Below are positions 26,217 through 34,726 of a stretch of 52,332 nucleotides of DNA, in pieces; positions within the stretch are counted from its first letter, which is position 1; each line of letters starts with the position of its first letter. The position numbers and the translations under genes were made by a program. Below the pieces are notes generated by a model. That model was given only the letters and a program-made list of their open reading frames with translations. It was not told the DNA's origin and made no database searches. This DNA comes from Planctomycetaceae bacterium (lineage in GTDB: Bacteria; Planctomycetota; Planctomycetia; Planctomycetales; Planctomycetaceae), in NCBI GenBank assembly GCA_028284485.1, contig JANQRQ010000358.1, positions 1 through 52,332 of the forward strand, written 5' to 3'.

Positions 26217-27143
26217 ATGGTACGTTCACTTTTTATGCTCGGCGCGATCGCATTGACGATGGTCAGCACGGCAACTGCGCAGGTGACTTTTGAACGGAAA
26301 TATCCGGAAGGACAGCGAGCGCGGACGGAAGTCGAAAGCAGTGCCGATCAAACGTTGACGCTCGCAGGGATGGCCGTCGAAACAAAGACAGATTCGTTTA
26401 TCGTCGTCAATAGCCAAATCGGCCAACGCGATGCAGAAGGGAATTTGAAGGTCGCGCAAAAGTTTGAGACCTTCCAATCCAACATGGAACTACCGGGCGG
26501 AATCACGGTGAATTTCGATTCTGGAAACGCCAACAACTCCAGCGATATTGAACAACTGAATTCGTTGCTCGAAATGTTTCGTGTGATGTCGGAATCGTCG
26601 TGGACACTCATTCTCGACAAGAGTAACGATCTCGTGCGTGTCGAGAATGAAGACAACCTGGAGTCCTCAATCGACGAGACGTATCAGGAGTTGTTTTCGA
26701 CAGAATACCGAGAACAAATCGCAGAGCAGGAGATGAATCGACTTCCCTCGGATCCGATCAAAGTTGGAGAGAGTTGGAAGAAAACCGAAATGGCCAAACT
26801 CGGTGCCGGGCAGACTTTTGAATTTGAAAAAACCTACGAGTATGTCGGAACAATCGAACAAGATGGCCGCACGCTGGACAAGATCACTTCCAAAACAACC
26901 GATGTGACATACACGATGGAGCCGACCGGCAACATTCCACTCGAGGTGACCGACAGCGATCTTGAAGTCGAGACCTTGAAGGGCACGATTTTGTTCGATC
27001 GCGAAGCAGGGTCCATTGTTTCCTCGGAAGAGTCGGTCAAGATTTCCGGTTCCATGACGTTTAGCGTCAACGGACAGGTCTTGCCCGGGTCGCTCGATTT
27101 GGTAATGACCAACAATTCCAAAACCGAAAAGGTCAGCGAGTAA
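26217..27143 (+). CDS. Secreted DUF6263-like protein
   Basis: A 308-aa exported protein. Signal peptide at residues 1-21 (MLGAIALTMVSTATAQ). The mature part is all-beta in pattern (FERKYPEGQRARTEVESSAD, KVGESWKKTE, GTILFDREAGSIVSSEESVK, ISGSMTFSV), like the DUF6263 proteins found mostly in planctomycetes. A related but diverged protein is encoded at 33605-34498: both share the signal peptide, an early block, a GDSW/GESW-like turn, then a TxxGxxxFDxxxGR-type strand near the C-terminus. Function unknown. ATG start with AAAAAGGGAAAATTC upstream. Confidence 0.72.
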   Translation: MVRSLFMLGAIALTMVSTATAQVTFERKYPEGQRARTEVESSADQTLTLAGMAVETKTDSFIVVNSQIGQRDAEGNLKVAQKFETFQSNMELPGGITVNFDSGNANNSSDIEQLNSLLEMFRVMSESSWTLILDKSNDLVRVENEDNLESSIDETYQELFSTEYREQIAEQEMNRLPSDPIKVGESWKKTEMAKLGAGQTFEFEKTYEYVGTIEQDGRTLDKITSKTTDVTYTMEPTGNIPLEVTDSDLEVETLKGTILFDREAGSIVSSEESVKISGSMTFSVNGQVLPGSLDLVMTNNSKTEKVSE

Positions 27144-27183
27144 CGAGGCGTATGTCGGGTGGTCGGGGCTGGATAACAGCCAT

Positions 27184-27215
27184 GCGCAGAAAGCCTCGGG
27201 CTTTAGGCGATGCGC
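27184..27215 (+). terminator. Long hairpin after the DUF6263-like gene, possible terminator
   Basis: Inner arms AAAGCC/GGCTTT with loop TCG, outer arms GCGCA/TGCGC. It starts about 40 bp past the stop codon. There is no T-tract after the stem, so termination is uncertain. Confidence 0.35.
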
Positions 27216-27336
27216 TCTTACCCCGGCCACCGCAGACGGAGATCTCCACGATGGACAAGAGGGAGATCTTGGAATCGCACGGTGCCGCCTCCTTGGTTTC
27301 CGCAACCGAAGACGGCTGGTAATACCAGCGATTGCT

Positions 27337-27720
27337 TTACGTCGGTCGTCGGTGCAAAAAATCGGCAAACCGTGTCGGACGGATCCGCTGCGGAGCAGAA
27401 TGCCGGCAATCGGTAATGCTGGATGCATTCATCCCGAATCGCTGTCGCGTCAATAACGCCGCAGGGTAGTCCGCGCGGCCCAAAACCGATTCAGGATGCG
27501 ATTGGCCCGGACGCATCAGGTTGACGTAGGGATTGGCACGCATGTTGATGTCCCTCTCGAAGAATTCTTTGCCGACTTCGTTCGACACTTGAGGGATCAT
27601 CGTGCCCAGCGCTGCCCCATCACGCCAGATCGATTCGGACGAATCATTCTCGCCTGGGGAGAGTTGTTGCCGTCCGCTGATGCGATCGTTTTGGGGCGGC
27701 CAATCCGGTTGATCGGACAA
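27337..27720 (-). pseudogene. Possible gene remnant or short hypothetical protein
   Basis: An open frame of 127 codons beginning with TTG. Its middle part has protein-like composition (SPGENDSSESIWRD, QVSNEVGKEFFERDI, MRANPYVNLMRPGQSHPE, GRADYPAALLTRQRFGMN), unlike the noisy frames around it. It lacks an ATG, a clear ribosome-binding site and a recognisable family, and the C-terminal 30 residues look non-coding. It could be the decayed end of a larger gene. Low confidence. Confidence 0.25.
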
Positions 27721-28051
27721 GCTTTCCCGGTCGGAAACGGCAGCAGAGATACCACTGGATTCTGTTGATTAGTCCGTTTGCACGCCTCGCCGCGGATGGC
27801 TGTGTCGGTTGTACTCAATCGATAAAGCTTGCCGACCTGGTCGCGTGCCTGCTGCACGAGCCTCGCGGACGAGCGATGTGAACCTGCCAGCGATGGATCG
27901 TGTCCCGCAGCGTGAAGCAAGCTGGCTTTCGTACTGGGCTATCTACCGTAGAATGCAGCCATGCGGCAACAACAGTGGTGATATGTGAATCTTGTCGTTG
28001 CCGAATTTCGAGAAGTCTCGATCGTCGAATGTGAGAAAGGGCGAGACACCG

Positions 28052-29029
28052 ATGCCGGAAGTAACTTACAACGATGTGACTGATGCCTTGCCTCGCGTGC
28101 GCAAAATTCTGCCACCGACCTTGTTGTATGACTGGCCCGGTCTCTGCGACATTGTGGGTTGTCGATTCTTTCTCAAACATGAAAACCACCAACCCGTAGG
28201 AGCTTTCAAAGTTCGCGGGGGAATCAATCTTGTTTCGACTCTGTCGAATGCCGAACGCGAAGCGGGGCTGCTCGGTTGTTCGACCGGCAACCATGGCCAA
28301 TCGTTGGCGTTTGCCGCAAGAAGGTTCGGCGTTCGATGCACAATCGTTTTGCCCGCGAACAACAATCCCGATAAAACACGGGCCATCAAGCAGCTCGGTG
28401 CCGAAGTGATTGAGCACGGCGACGATTTCGACGAAGCTCGAGAGTATTTAGAGCGCGTCGTCAAGCCAAAAGGCGGGCGCTACGTTCATTCAGCGAATGA
28501 GCCGAAGCTCATCGCCGGCGTCGGGACCATGGCTGCGGAGATCTTCGACGAATTACCAAACCCCGATGTCATCCTGGTCCCGATTGGTTTGGGAAGCGGA
28601 GTCAGCAGCACGGCGATCGTGTCACAAGCACGAAGGCCCGATACCAAGGTGATCGGCGTACAGGCGAAGAATGCACCGGCGGTTGCCCAGTCTTGGCGAT
28701 GTGGGTCGTTGACGACCACGGACTCGGCCGACACCTGGGCAGAAGGAATGGCAACTCGCGTTCCCGCCGAAATGACCTTGGAAATCATGCGGGAATTGCT
28801 GGAAGATATCATTCTTGTCGACGAAGACGAACTACGAATGGCTTCGTTTCACATCCTCCAGCAAACACACAACCTGGCCGAAGGCGCTGGGGCGGCCACC
28901 GTAGCTGCAGTCGCGCAACAACCGGAACGATTCTCCGGTAAGACTGTCGTCGGTGTCATGTCAGGCGGGAACCTCAATCTGGCAGAACTCCCGCGCATCC
29001 TGGCGGCAGGCGAAAGTGCCTCTCGCTGA
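28052..29029 (+). CDS. PLP-dependent threonine ammonia-lyase-like protein
   Basis: A 325-aa fold-type II PLP enzyme of the threonine/serine dehydratase group, expected to deaminate a hydroxy-amino acid to an oxo acid and ammonia. Start chosen at ATG 28052 (MPEVTYNDVTDAL) after a GAGAAAGGGCGAG purine stretch. The PLP lysine is in HQPVGAFKVRGG; the phosphate/PLP-stabilising block is CSTGNHGQSLAFAA, and the glycine loop is VPIGLGSGVSST. There is no C-terminal regulatory ACT domain, so it matches catabolic or serine-racemase-like forms, not biosynthetic IlvA. Exact substrate uncertain. Confidence 0.88.
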   Translation: MPEVTYNDVTDALPRVRKILPPTLLYDWPGLCDIVGCRFFLKHENHQPVGAFKVRGGINLVSTLSNAEREAGLLGCSTGNHGQSLAFAARRFGVRCTIVLPANNNPDKTRAIKQLGAEVIEHGDDFDEAREYLERVVKPKGGRYVHSANEPKLIAGVGTMAAEIFDELPNPDVILVPIGLGSGVSSTAIVSQARRPDTKVIGVQAKNAPAVAQSWRCGSLTTTDSADTWAEGMATRVPAEMTLEIMRELLEDIILVDEDELRMASFHILQQTHNLAEGAGAATVAAVAQQPERFSGKTVVGVMSGGNLNLAELPRILAAGESASR

Positions 29030-29303
29030 GGCTGACCCGAAAAGATTTGCTTTGCTGTTGATCCGAAATCGGTGTTTCCATTCAAGCGCTAGTGCGGGGC
29101 ACACCGTTGCATTTAACGATAGAGAGATCGCTAAAAGATCGATTCCCTCGCTGCGCGTCGGGTTACCAAAGCCGGTAATGCCCGACTTCGAAACGGACGC
29201 GTCGGATTACGACACGCGAGAATCGTGCATAGAAGCCCGAATCGCCAATGAACGCAGAACTGGAAGAATCCTTCGCTGGCGATTCAGGCTTGAATGATCT
29301 GGG

Positions 29304-30326
29304 TTAGCTCGACGGCGCCGTGGCCGGGTGGAACCCGGTCGCATTGAGTTTAATGCGATACAGCCCGGTGCCGACGGTCATGTACAGCGTTTGAGATTCA
29401 TCGCCACGACCAAAACAGCAATTCGTCGGCAACTCGTCGGTTGGTATATAGGCCTGCTCTTCCCCTTCCGGGTTGTAAACGATAATTCCATGTCGGCTTT
29501 CGGAACGGACAGCCGCATAAATGTTGCCATTCGTATCGACGGTCATTCCGTCGGTTCCGAGTTCTTTGCCGAAGTTCACGAGGACGCGTTTGTCGCCCAA
29601 GCTGCCGTCGCGGCGTACCGGAAAAGCGTTCAGCGTCATTCGTTTCGGAACAATTGTTTGTCCTTCAACAATATTCGTTGTGCCGTTGTCTGTTTCGGCG
29701 ACATACAGCGTTCTTCCATCGGGTGAGAGAATCACGCCGTTCGGCTTGGAAATATCGGTTGTCACGCGCTCGACAGACCCGTTCGGATCGTAGCGGTACA
29801 CGCACATCAAATCGAGTTCCATCGATTCCGGGCCGATGTACCGAGGATCGCTGAAGTAAATACTGCCATTGGAGTGAATGACCAAATCATTCGGGGAATG
29901 AAATCGCTTCCCTTCGAATTTGTCGACGATCACACGCATGTCGCCGTTCGGCATGACTTCGCACAACGCCCGCTTTCCATTATTCGATCCGCAGCACGCA
30001 ATCAAGCGGCCAGCACGGTCGAACATCAGCCCGTTGCTTTTTCCACTGTTGGCTGCGTGCACTGTTGTTTTTCCGGTGGCCGGGTCGAACTTTAGCACAC
30101 GACCATTGCTTGAATCTCGAGGGATGTCGCTGAAATAGATCTTGCCGTCAGGCGCGACCGCGACACCTTCAGTAAATTCGCCCTCATTCCATAACATTTC
30201 GATCTTCGCGCCGGCGGGAACAATGGCAGGATCTCCCGTCGGTTCGGTCTTGGCCGCGACGGCAAAATGTGAAACGGCTACGATCAGCCCCAATGCCAAA
30301 AGGTTGCCGATGAAAAGTCGATTCAT
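29304..30326 (-). CDS. Exported SMP-30/gluconolactonase-like protein
   Basis: A 340-aa protein with a signal peptide at residues 1-24 (LLALGLIVAVSHFAVAA). The mature part is a six-bladed propeller of the SMP-30/gluconolaconase/LRE-like type: EGVAVAPDGKIYFSDI, SNGLMFDRAGRLIACCG, SPNDLVIHSNGSIYFSDP, KPNGVILSPDGRTLYVAETD and DGMTVDTNGNIYAA. The conserved Glu (FTEGVA) and Asn/Asp metal ligands (SPNDL, PNGV, DGM) are visible. Family members hydrolyse sugar lactones with a divalent metal; a periplasmic lactonase is the best guess. It lies 70 bp downstream of the esterase gene on the same strand. Confidence 0.9.
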   Translation of the reverse strand: MNRLFIGNLLALGLIVAVSHFAVAAKTEPTGDPAIVPAGAKIEMLWNEGEFTEGVAVAPDGKIYFSDIPRDSSNGRVLKFDPATGKTTVHAANSGKSNGLMFDRAGRLIACCGSNNGKRALCEVMPNGDMRVIVDKFEGKRFHSPNDLVIHSNGSIYFSDPRYIGPESMELDLMCVYRYDPNGSVERVTTDISKPNGVILSPDGRTLYVAETDNGTTNIVEGQTIVPKRMTLNAFPVRRDGSLGDKRVLVNFGKELGTDGMTVDTNGNIYAAVRSESRHGIIVYNPEGEEQAYIPTDELPTNCCFGRGDESQTLYMTVGTGLYRIKLNATGFHPATAPSS

Positions 30327-30396
30327 AGTTCGGTCTCCGTTTCGTCAGTTGCCAATCATGTTCGATCGAATCGATTTGTGAAATCAGCGGCGCCGC

Positions 30397-31941
30397 TCAT
30401 TCGTTGTTGTACTCAGGAAACTGAGATAGGAACGCCGAAACAATTTCACTGCGGATGCGGCTGCGCAATTCTGCAGTCATCAGCGAACCGTGATCACGGT
30501 CGGGATGAATCTCCACGACAGCTTCGCTGCCGAGTTTCTCCATTGATTCCTTTAAGAGAATCGTGGCCCCTTCCAGGTAAAAGGTATCGCGGTCGCCCAT
30601 AAAGACGTGCAACTTGCCCTGGAGTTTGGGTTCCAATGTGTCCCAGTTTTCCTCCAGGATCAGTCGAATATCGTAGGGCTTCCAACGATCGGCGACAGCG
30701 GTGTTAATTTCGCCGGTCTCGCGGTCCCACACCAGTAGCGGTGTACCGTCCTCTCCGCGTGGGCTAAAAACGGCTTCAAAACTGTGGAGCTGTCCGCCGT
30801 AGCCCAACGCCCATTCCATCTTCGCGAAGTCTTCGTACCACAACACGACTCGGTTTCTCGATCTTGCGAGGGGGCGCCGTTCGCCGTTTTCGTCGACGTA
30901 CATGTTCTCGCCGGGATTGTAGAGGTTGATCTGCTGAAAATCGCGAAAGTCCACCGGATCGGGGGCCGTGCTCCATGTCCCGCCGAAGGTTTCCGGATAG
31001 GTCACTTGTAGCCACAAGCTGCTCCATCCGCCTGAAGAATGTCCGTTGAGAAATCGGGCGCCCGGTTCTGCAATGCTGCGAAACTGCCGGTCGAATTCCG
31101 GAATCAGTTCTTCGACCAATGCCTGGCCAACCGGTCCGTTGTTCGCCGAATCAGCAAACACGTGATGTCCTCGAGGACAACTGGGGTCAAGCAGAACTCG
31201 TAGAAACTCGACACCCCGCTCGTTTTCTTCTTTGATGGGTTTGGTTGTACTTCCGTTAAAGTGAGTTCCACCAAAACCGGGGATTGTAAAGATCGTGGGA
31301 TAGCGCTGTTCCGGCTTGTCGTAGTAACTCGCTGGAAGAATGACACAGGCATTCATGACAACGTCGCGACCATAGAACTTGCTCAATAGCTCCGATCGCA
31401 ATTGCAGAAGCTTGCTCCACTCGGTATCGCGGAACTCGCGCGGTGCGATTTTCTTGTCGACCGTCAGCCGCACGACGGCTGTCTCGTCCGCCTCGTCTGA
31501 AGTTTCTAATTCGATTGGGGCGCTATACCCATTGGCGCCGCGGTTAATGTTCCGCTCGAATGCGTCGAAGCGCACTAACGCCTGAACGCGATGCCCCGCC
31601 AGATCCAACTCGGAAATCGTTTTGGGGAAAGCCAGAAACTCGTCCGGCCGGTCGCTGTGAAACTCGATCGTTTCGCCGGGCATCCAATTCTCGACATCGC
31701 GCGAGACGATGACGCCGGGTCGAAACCAATTCGTACTCGATTGTCGAGGTTCCCGGTCCCCGGTTCCGAACAACAAATAAACACGCCCGGAAAAGGGCTC
31801 GGAATAAACGTCTTCGGAAATCGCGACCTGAAAACGCCATACCGACGGCGCCGCCGCCGGTACGTGCCCCGTTGTTGTGAGGACAATAGCCATGGTGGCG
31901 CACGACACGACAACCCGCATGTGCCGACGGTTCAAACTCAT
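30397..31941 (-). CDS. Exported alpha/beta-hydrolase (esterase D-like)
   Basis: A 514-aa exported protein. Start chosen at ATG 31941 (MSLNRRHMRVVVSC), with a signal-like segment ending HVPAAAPS; a start 7 codons later is also possible. The N-terminal ~190 residues are a beta-rich domain. The catalytic domain is of the putative-esterase type: YPTIFTIPGFGGTHFNG, ELIPEFDRQFRSI, the nucleophile elbow LNGHSSGGWSSLW, and a late HPDRDHGSL carrying the likely catalytic His. Such enzymes cleave acyl esters of sugars or siderophores. Probably in one unit with the SMP-30-like gene downstream. Confidence 0.85.
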   Translation of the reverse strand: MSLNRRHMRVVVSCATMAIVLTTTGHVPAAAPSVWRFQVAISEDVYSEPFSGRVYLLFGTGDREPRQSSTNWFRPGVIVSRDVENWMPGETIEFHSDRPDEFLAFPKTISELDLAGHRVQALVRFDAFERNINRGANGYSAPIELETSDEADETAVVRLTVDKKIAPREFRDTEWSKLLQLRSELLSKFYGRDVVMNACVILPASYYDKPEQRYPTIFTIPGFGGTHFNGSTTKPIKEENERGVEFLRVLLDPSCPRGHHVFADSANNGPVGQALVEELIPEFDRQFRSIAEPGARFLNGHSSGGWSSLWLQVTYPETFGGTWSTAPDPVDFRDFQQINLYNPGENMYVDENGERRPLARSRNRVVLWYEDFAKMEWALGYGGQLHSFEAVFSPRGEDGTPLLVWDRETGEINTAVADRWKPYDIRLILEENWDTLEPKLQGKLHVFMGDRDTFYLEGATILLKESMEKLGSEAVVEIHPDRDHGSLMTAELRSRIRSEIVSAFLSQFPEYNNE

Positions 31942-32254
31942 TACAAACTCATGCAAACTACAATCTCCCAAAGCCAATGTCGCCGTAACGTCTCACACGA
32001 TCGCGCTGGCAGCAAAATGGTTGGGGGAGTCCATCGGCACGCGGGCAGTCATCGTGAAAGCCGGAATTGTTCGGCCAAAAACAACGTATTCATACTACGC
32101 CGGGCTACGTTCAGTTGCAATTTGCCATCCATTGTCGATGCATCAATGAACCCAAATGCCGGCATCGCACGATCTTCAGATGAGACCTTCGATGGCATCC
32201 GCTATAATCAAGGCTTCGCAAGATGTCATTCGCGGGAAAGGGATGGAACCACAC
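31942..32254. other. Divergent intergenic region
   Basis: Separates the esterase gene from citrate synthase. Holds a TATAAT box at 32203-32208; nothing else recognised. Confidence 0.5.
32203..32208 (+). promoter_or_regulatory. Candidate -10 box for citrate synthase
   Basis: A perfect TATAAT about 35-50 bp before the likely start codons of the citrate synthase gene. No good -35 box at 16-18 bp upstream, so this is tentative. If real, it rules out the longer upstream start at 32156. Confidence 0.35.
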
Positions 32255-33376
32255 ATGGCTGAGCAGCAATACTTTCCGGGATTGGAAGGAATTATCGCCG
32301 GGGAAACTTCGATTTCGACGATCGAAGGGGGTCTGCAGTATCGTGGATATCGCATCGAAGAGCTGGCACGCGATGCATCTTTCACGGAAGTTGCCTACCT
32401 ACTGTTGCATGGCCAACTGCCCAGCCAGGAGCAATTTGCCGACTTCAAGGCGATTCTCATCGAATCGTCGGAAGTTCCCGAACCGATTTTGGAATTCGTT
32501 CGCGAGATTCCTCTGCATGCACCCCCCATGGATGTTTTGCGGACCGGAGTGAGCGCACTGGCCCATTTTGATCCGCAATGCGATGACGATTCGACCGATT
32601 CGAACATTGCACGGGCGATGCGATTAATCGCTCAGATCCCGGTCTTAATCGCTGCTCGCTACCGCTACATTCATGCGGAACCGTATGTCGAACCGAGTTC
32701 GACGTTGCGGTTTCCGGCCAACATCCTGTCGATGATCCGAGGAACGGAAATCGATGCTTTGGACGAAGAAGCGATGGACGTTTCGCTCATTCTTTACGCC
32801 GAGCACGAGTTCAACGCATCGACGTTCGCAGCACGGGTCGTCACGTCGACCCAGTCTGATTTTTATTCCGCCATTTGTGCAGCGATTGGAGCACTCAAGG
32901 GGCCGTTGCATGGTGGTGCGAACGAACATGTCATGGAAGTGCTGGAAGAAGTTGGTTCCCCAGAGAATGCGGAATCGTGGGTCCGCACGGCATTGGCAAA
33001 AAAGCAACGGATTATGGGATTCGGCCATCGCGTTTACCGGGACGGCGATCCACGAGCGGAAATCCTCAAAACCTACTGCCGGCAGTTGGCCGACAAGGCG
33101 GGCAACGAAGAGTTGGAGCAAATCGCCGACACGATTGAAAAGGTCGTGCTGGATGAAAAGGGGCTTAGGCCGAATCTCGATTGGCCGAGCGCGCGGTTGT
33201 ACCACTACTTGGGTTTGGACGTGGAATTGTACACCCCGTTGTTCGTGGCGAGTCGTGTAACCGGCTGGGCAGCGCATATTATTGAGCAAGCCGAGAACAA
33301 TCGATTAATCCGGCCCCGATCGCGATACATTGGCCCGGTGACGTTGCCGTTTACTCCCCTTTCTGACCGAGGGTGA
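32255..33376 (+). CDS. Citrate synthase / 2-methylcitrate synthase
   Basis: A 373-aa enzyme condensing oxaloacetate with acetyl-CoA (or propionyl-CoA). Start chosen at ATG 32255 (MAEQQYFPGLEGIIAGETSI); ATG 32243 would add MEPH. Seen: GLQYRGYRIEELA at the N-terminus, the catalytic His region GALKGPLHGGANEHVME, GFGHRVYRDGDPRAE and the catalytic Asp region PNLDWPSARLYHYLG, ending RPRSRYIGP. The short, non-allosteric type, without the long N-terminal domain of Gram-negative hexameric forms. The sequence does not separate citrate from methylcitrate use; no prp genes are adjacent. Confidence 0.92.
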   Translation: MAEQQYFPGLEGIIAGETSISTIEGGLQYRGYRIEELARDASFTEVAYLLLHGQLPSQEQFADFKAILIESSEVPEPILEFVREIPLHAPPMDVLRTGVSALAHFDPQCDDDSTDSNIARAMRLIAQIPVLIAARYRYIHAEPYVEPSSTLRFPANILSMIRGTEIDALDEEAMDVSLILYAEHEFNASTFAARVVTSTQSDFYSAICAAIGALKGPLHGGANEHVMEVLEEVGSPENAESWVRTALAKKQRIMGFGHRVYRDGDPRAEILKTYCRQLADKAGNEELEQIADTIEKVVLDEKGLRPNLDWPSARLYHYLGLDVELYTPLFVASRVTGWAAHIIEQAENNRLIRPRSRYIGPVTLPFTPLSDRG

Positions 33377-33604
33377 ATCTTATACTTGCCCAACAAGCGA
33401 AATCCGTCGGTCCCCTATGTGGCATGTGAGCGGTATTGACCGCGAACCAGGATTTCTTCCCGAACCGTCACTGTCGATCAAATTACGGGCTGTTTCCTCA
33501 GAATCGGGCATCGGTATGGTTCCGCAGTCGATGCGTTTGGTACAGTAATTATCGTGCGACATGCTTTTTCCGATTGATTCTGCTTGATAAGAGGCATCCC
33601 TTCC

Positions 33605-34498
33605 ATGACCCGTCCCTTATTCGTGCTGATGGCCTTGTTGGGGAGCACGGCAACACTCTCCGCGCAGGATCTCTTAACTTGGAAGTTCCAGCAGAACGAG
33701 CAGTTCTATCTGGTGCAGGTTGTGGAGCAGTCGCAATCTGTGTCGATCGGAGGGCAGCTTCAGCAGAAGTCGAACAAGCAGTCAAACATTACAAAGTTCC
33801 GAGTGTTGGCCGTTCGGCCGACCGGCGGAGCTGACCTCGAAATGGAAATGGTCTCCATCAAACAGGAAAGCAATGGTGTCGAAGTTGTCAACGACATGAA
33901 CAAACGGATGGAAGGGGCCAAATTTCAAGTCACGTTGAATGCCAAGAACGAAGTTTCCCAGTTGAAAGGGTACGACGAATTTACAAAGCGCGTTTCTGCG
34001 GGTGACCCGAACTTGCTGCGCATGTTTCGTGTGATCCTCTCTGAAGACTCGTTTAAGACAACGAATTTTCAGGCCTTCGCGATGATCCCCGGTATTGCCG
34101 CGAATCCGGGCGATAGCTGGTATCAGAAGCAGTCGATGTCGCTTGGTCCGCTGGGAAGTGTTTCTTCCGACCACAAGATCTCCCACGCAGGCGAAATTCC
34201 CACGACTGACGGGCGGACACTCATCAAGTTGTTGATGACGGGGACCGGGAAATATGCCCCACCTGCAGAACGGTTTGCCGGTGTCCCGTTTGAAATTGTT
34301 TCCGGAAACCTGCAATTCAAAACGATCGAAGGAGAAGCCATATTCGACGTTGGGCGTGGCCGGATCGATCGATTTCAGTCGTCGATTTCGATGACGGGAA
34401 CCATGACGGTTAAAGCGGGTGAGCAAACAACCGAAATGGTGATGCAGCAGAAACAATCCGGCTTGCTGCGCGTGTTGGATAAATTGCCGGAAGAATAA
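33605..34498 (+). CDS. Secreted DUF6263 family protein
   Basis: A 297-aa exported protein. Start chosen at ATG 33605 (MTRPLFVLMALLGSTATLSA), a signal peptide, followed by QDLLTWKFQQNEQFYLVQVV and SNITKFRVLAVRPTGGADLEME, which fit the DUF6263 pattern well. The end has EGEAIFDVGRGRIDRFQSS and ISMTGTMTVKAGEQTTEM. Related to the protein at 26217-27143 in domain plan. Function unknown; possibly a structural or sensor protein of the cell envelope (inference). It lies 228 bp after citrate synthase and 229 bp before the second DUF1549/1553 gene. Confidence 0.8.
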   Translation: MTRPLFVLMALLGSTATLSAQDLLTWKFQQNEQFYLVQVVEQSQSVSIGGQLQQKSNKQSNITKFRVLAVRPTGGADLEMEMVSIKQESNGVEVVNDMNKRMEGAKFQVTLNAKNEVSQLKGYDEFTKRVSAGDPNLLRMFRVILSEDSFKTTNFQAFAMIPGIAANPGDSWYQKQSMSLGPLGSVSSDHKISHAGEIPTTDGRTLIKLLMTGTGKYAPPAERFAGVPFEIVSGNLQFKTIEGEAIFDVGRGRIDRFQSSISMTGTMTVKAGEQTTEMVMQQKQSGLLRVLDKLPEE

Positions 34499-34726
34499 TA
34501 TATCCCCCGGGGGTGCTGGCTTCGGGCCAATCCTTTAGTCCACAGCGGATTCGAATTGGATATTCGTGTTGGCTGCAATAGACTGGAGGGACCGCACGCC
34601 TGCGAATGTCTCTTATGTTCATCTGATGTGGATGTGGGGCTGCGCTGGCTTCCAGTCGAGCGTTGGAATGCCGCGCATCGGTCAAGGTTGTTGAATTCGG
34701 GGAAATCTGAAAAAGGAATCTTGGAG

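Larger units (their letters stand above)
27144..28051. other. 908-bp gene-poor stretch
   Basis: Between the DUF6263-like gene and the PLP-lyase gene. It holds one hairpin (27184-27215) and a doubtful reverse-strand frame (27337-27720). A direct GGAGATCT pair occurs near 27239 and 27268. Nothing else could be supported. Confidence 0.5.

Noticed and set aside
26667..27428. 253-codon minus-strand frame across the DUF6263-like gene
   Set aside because: Antisense shadow of a well supported gene.
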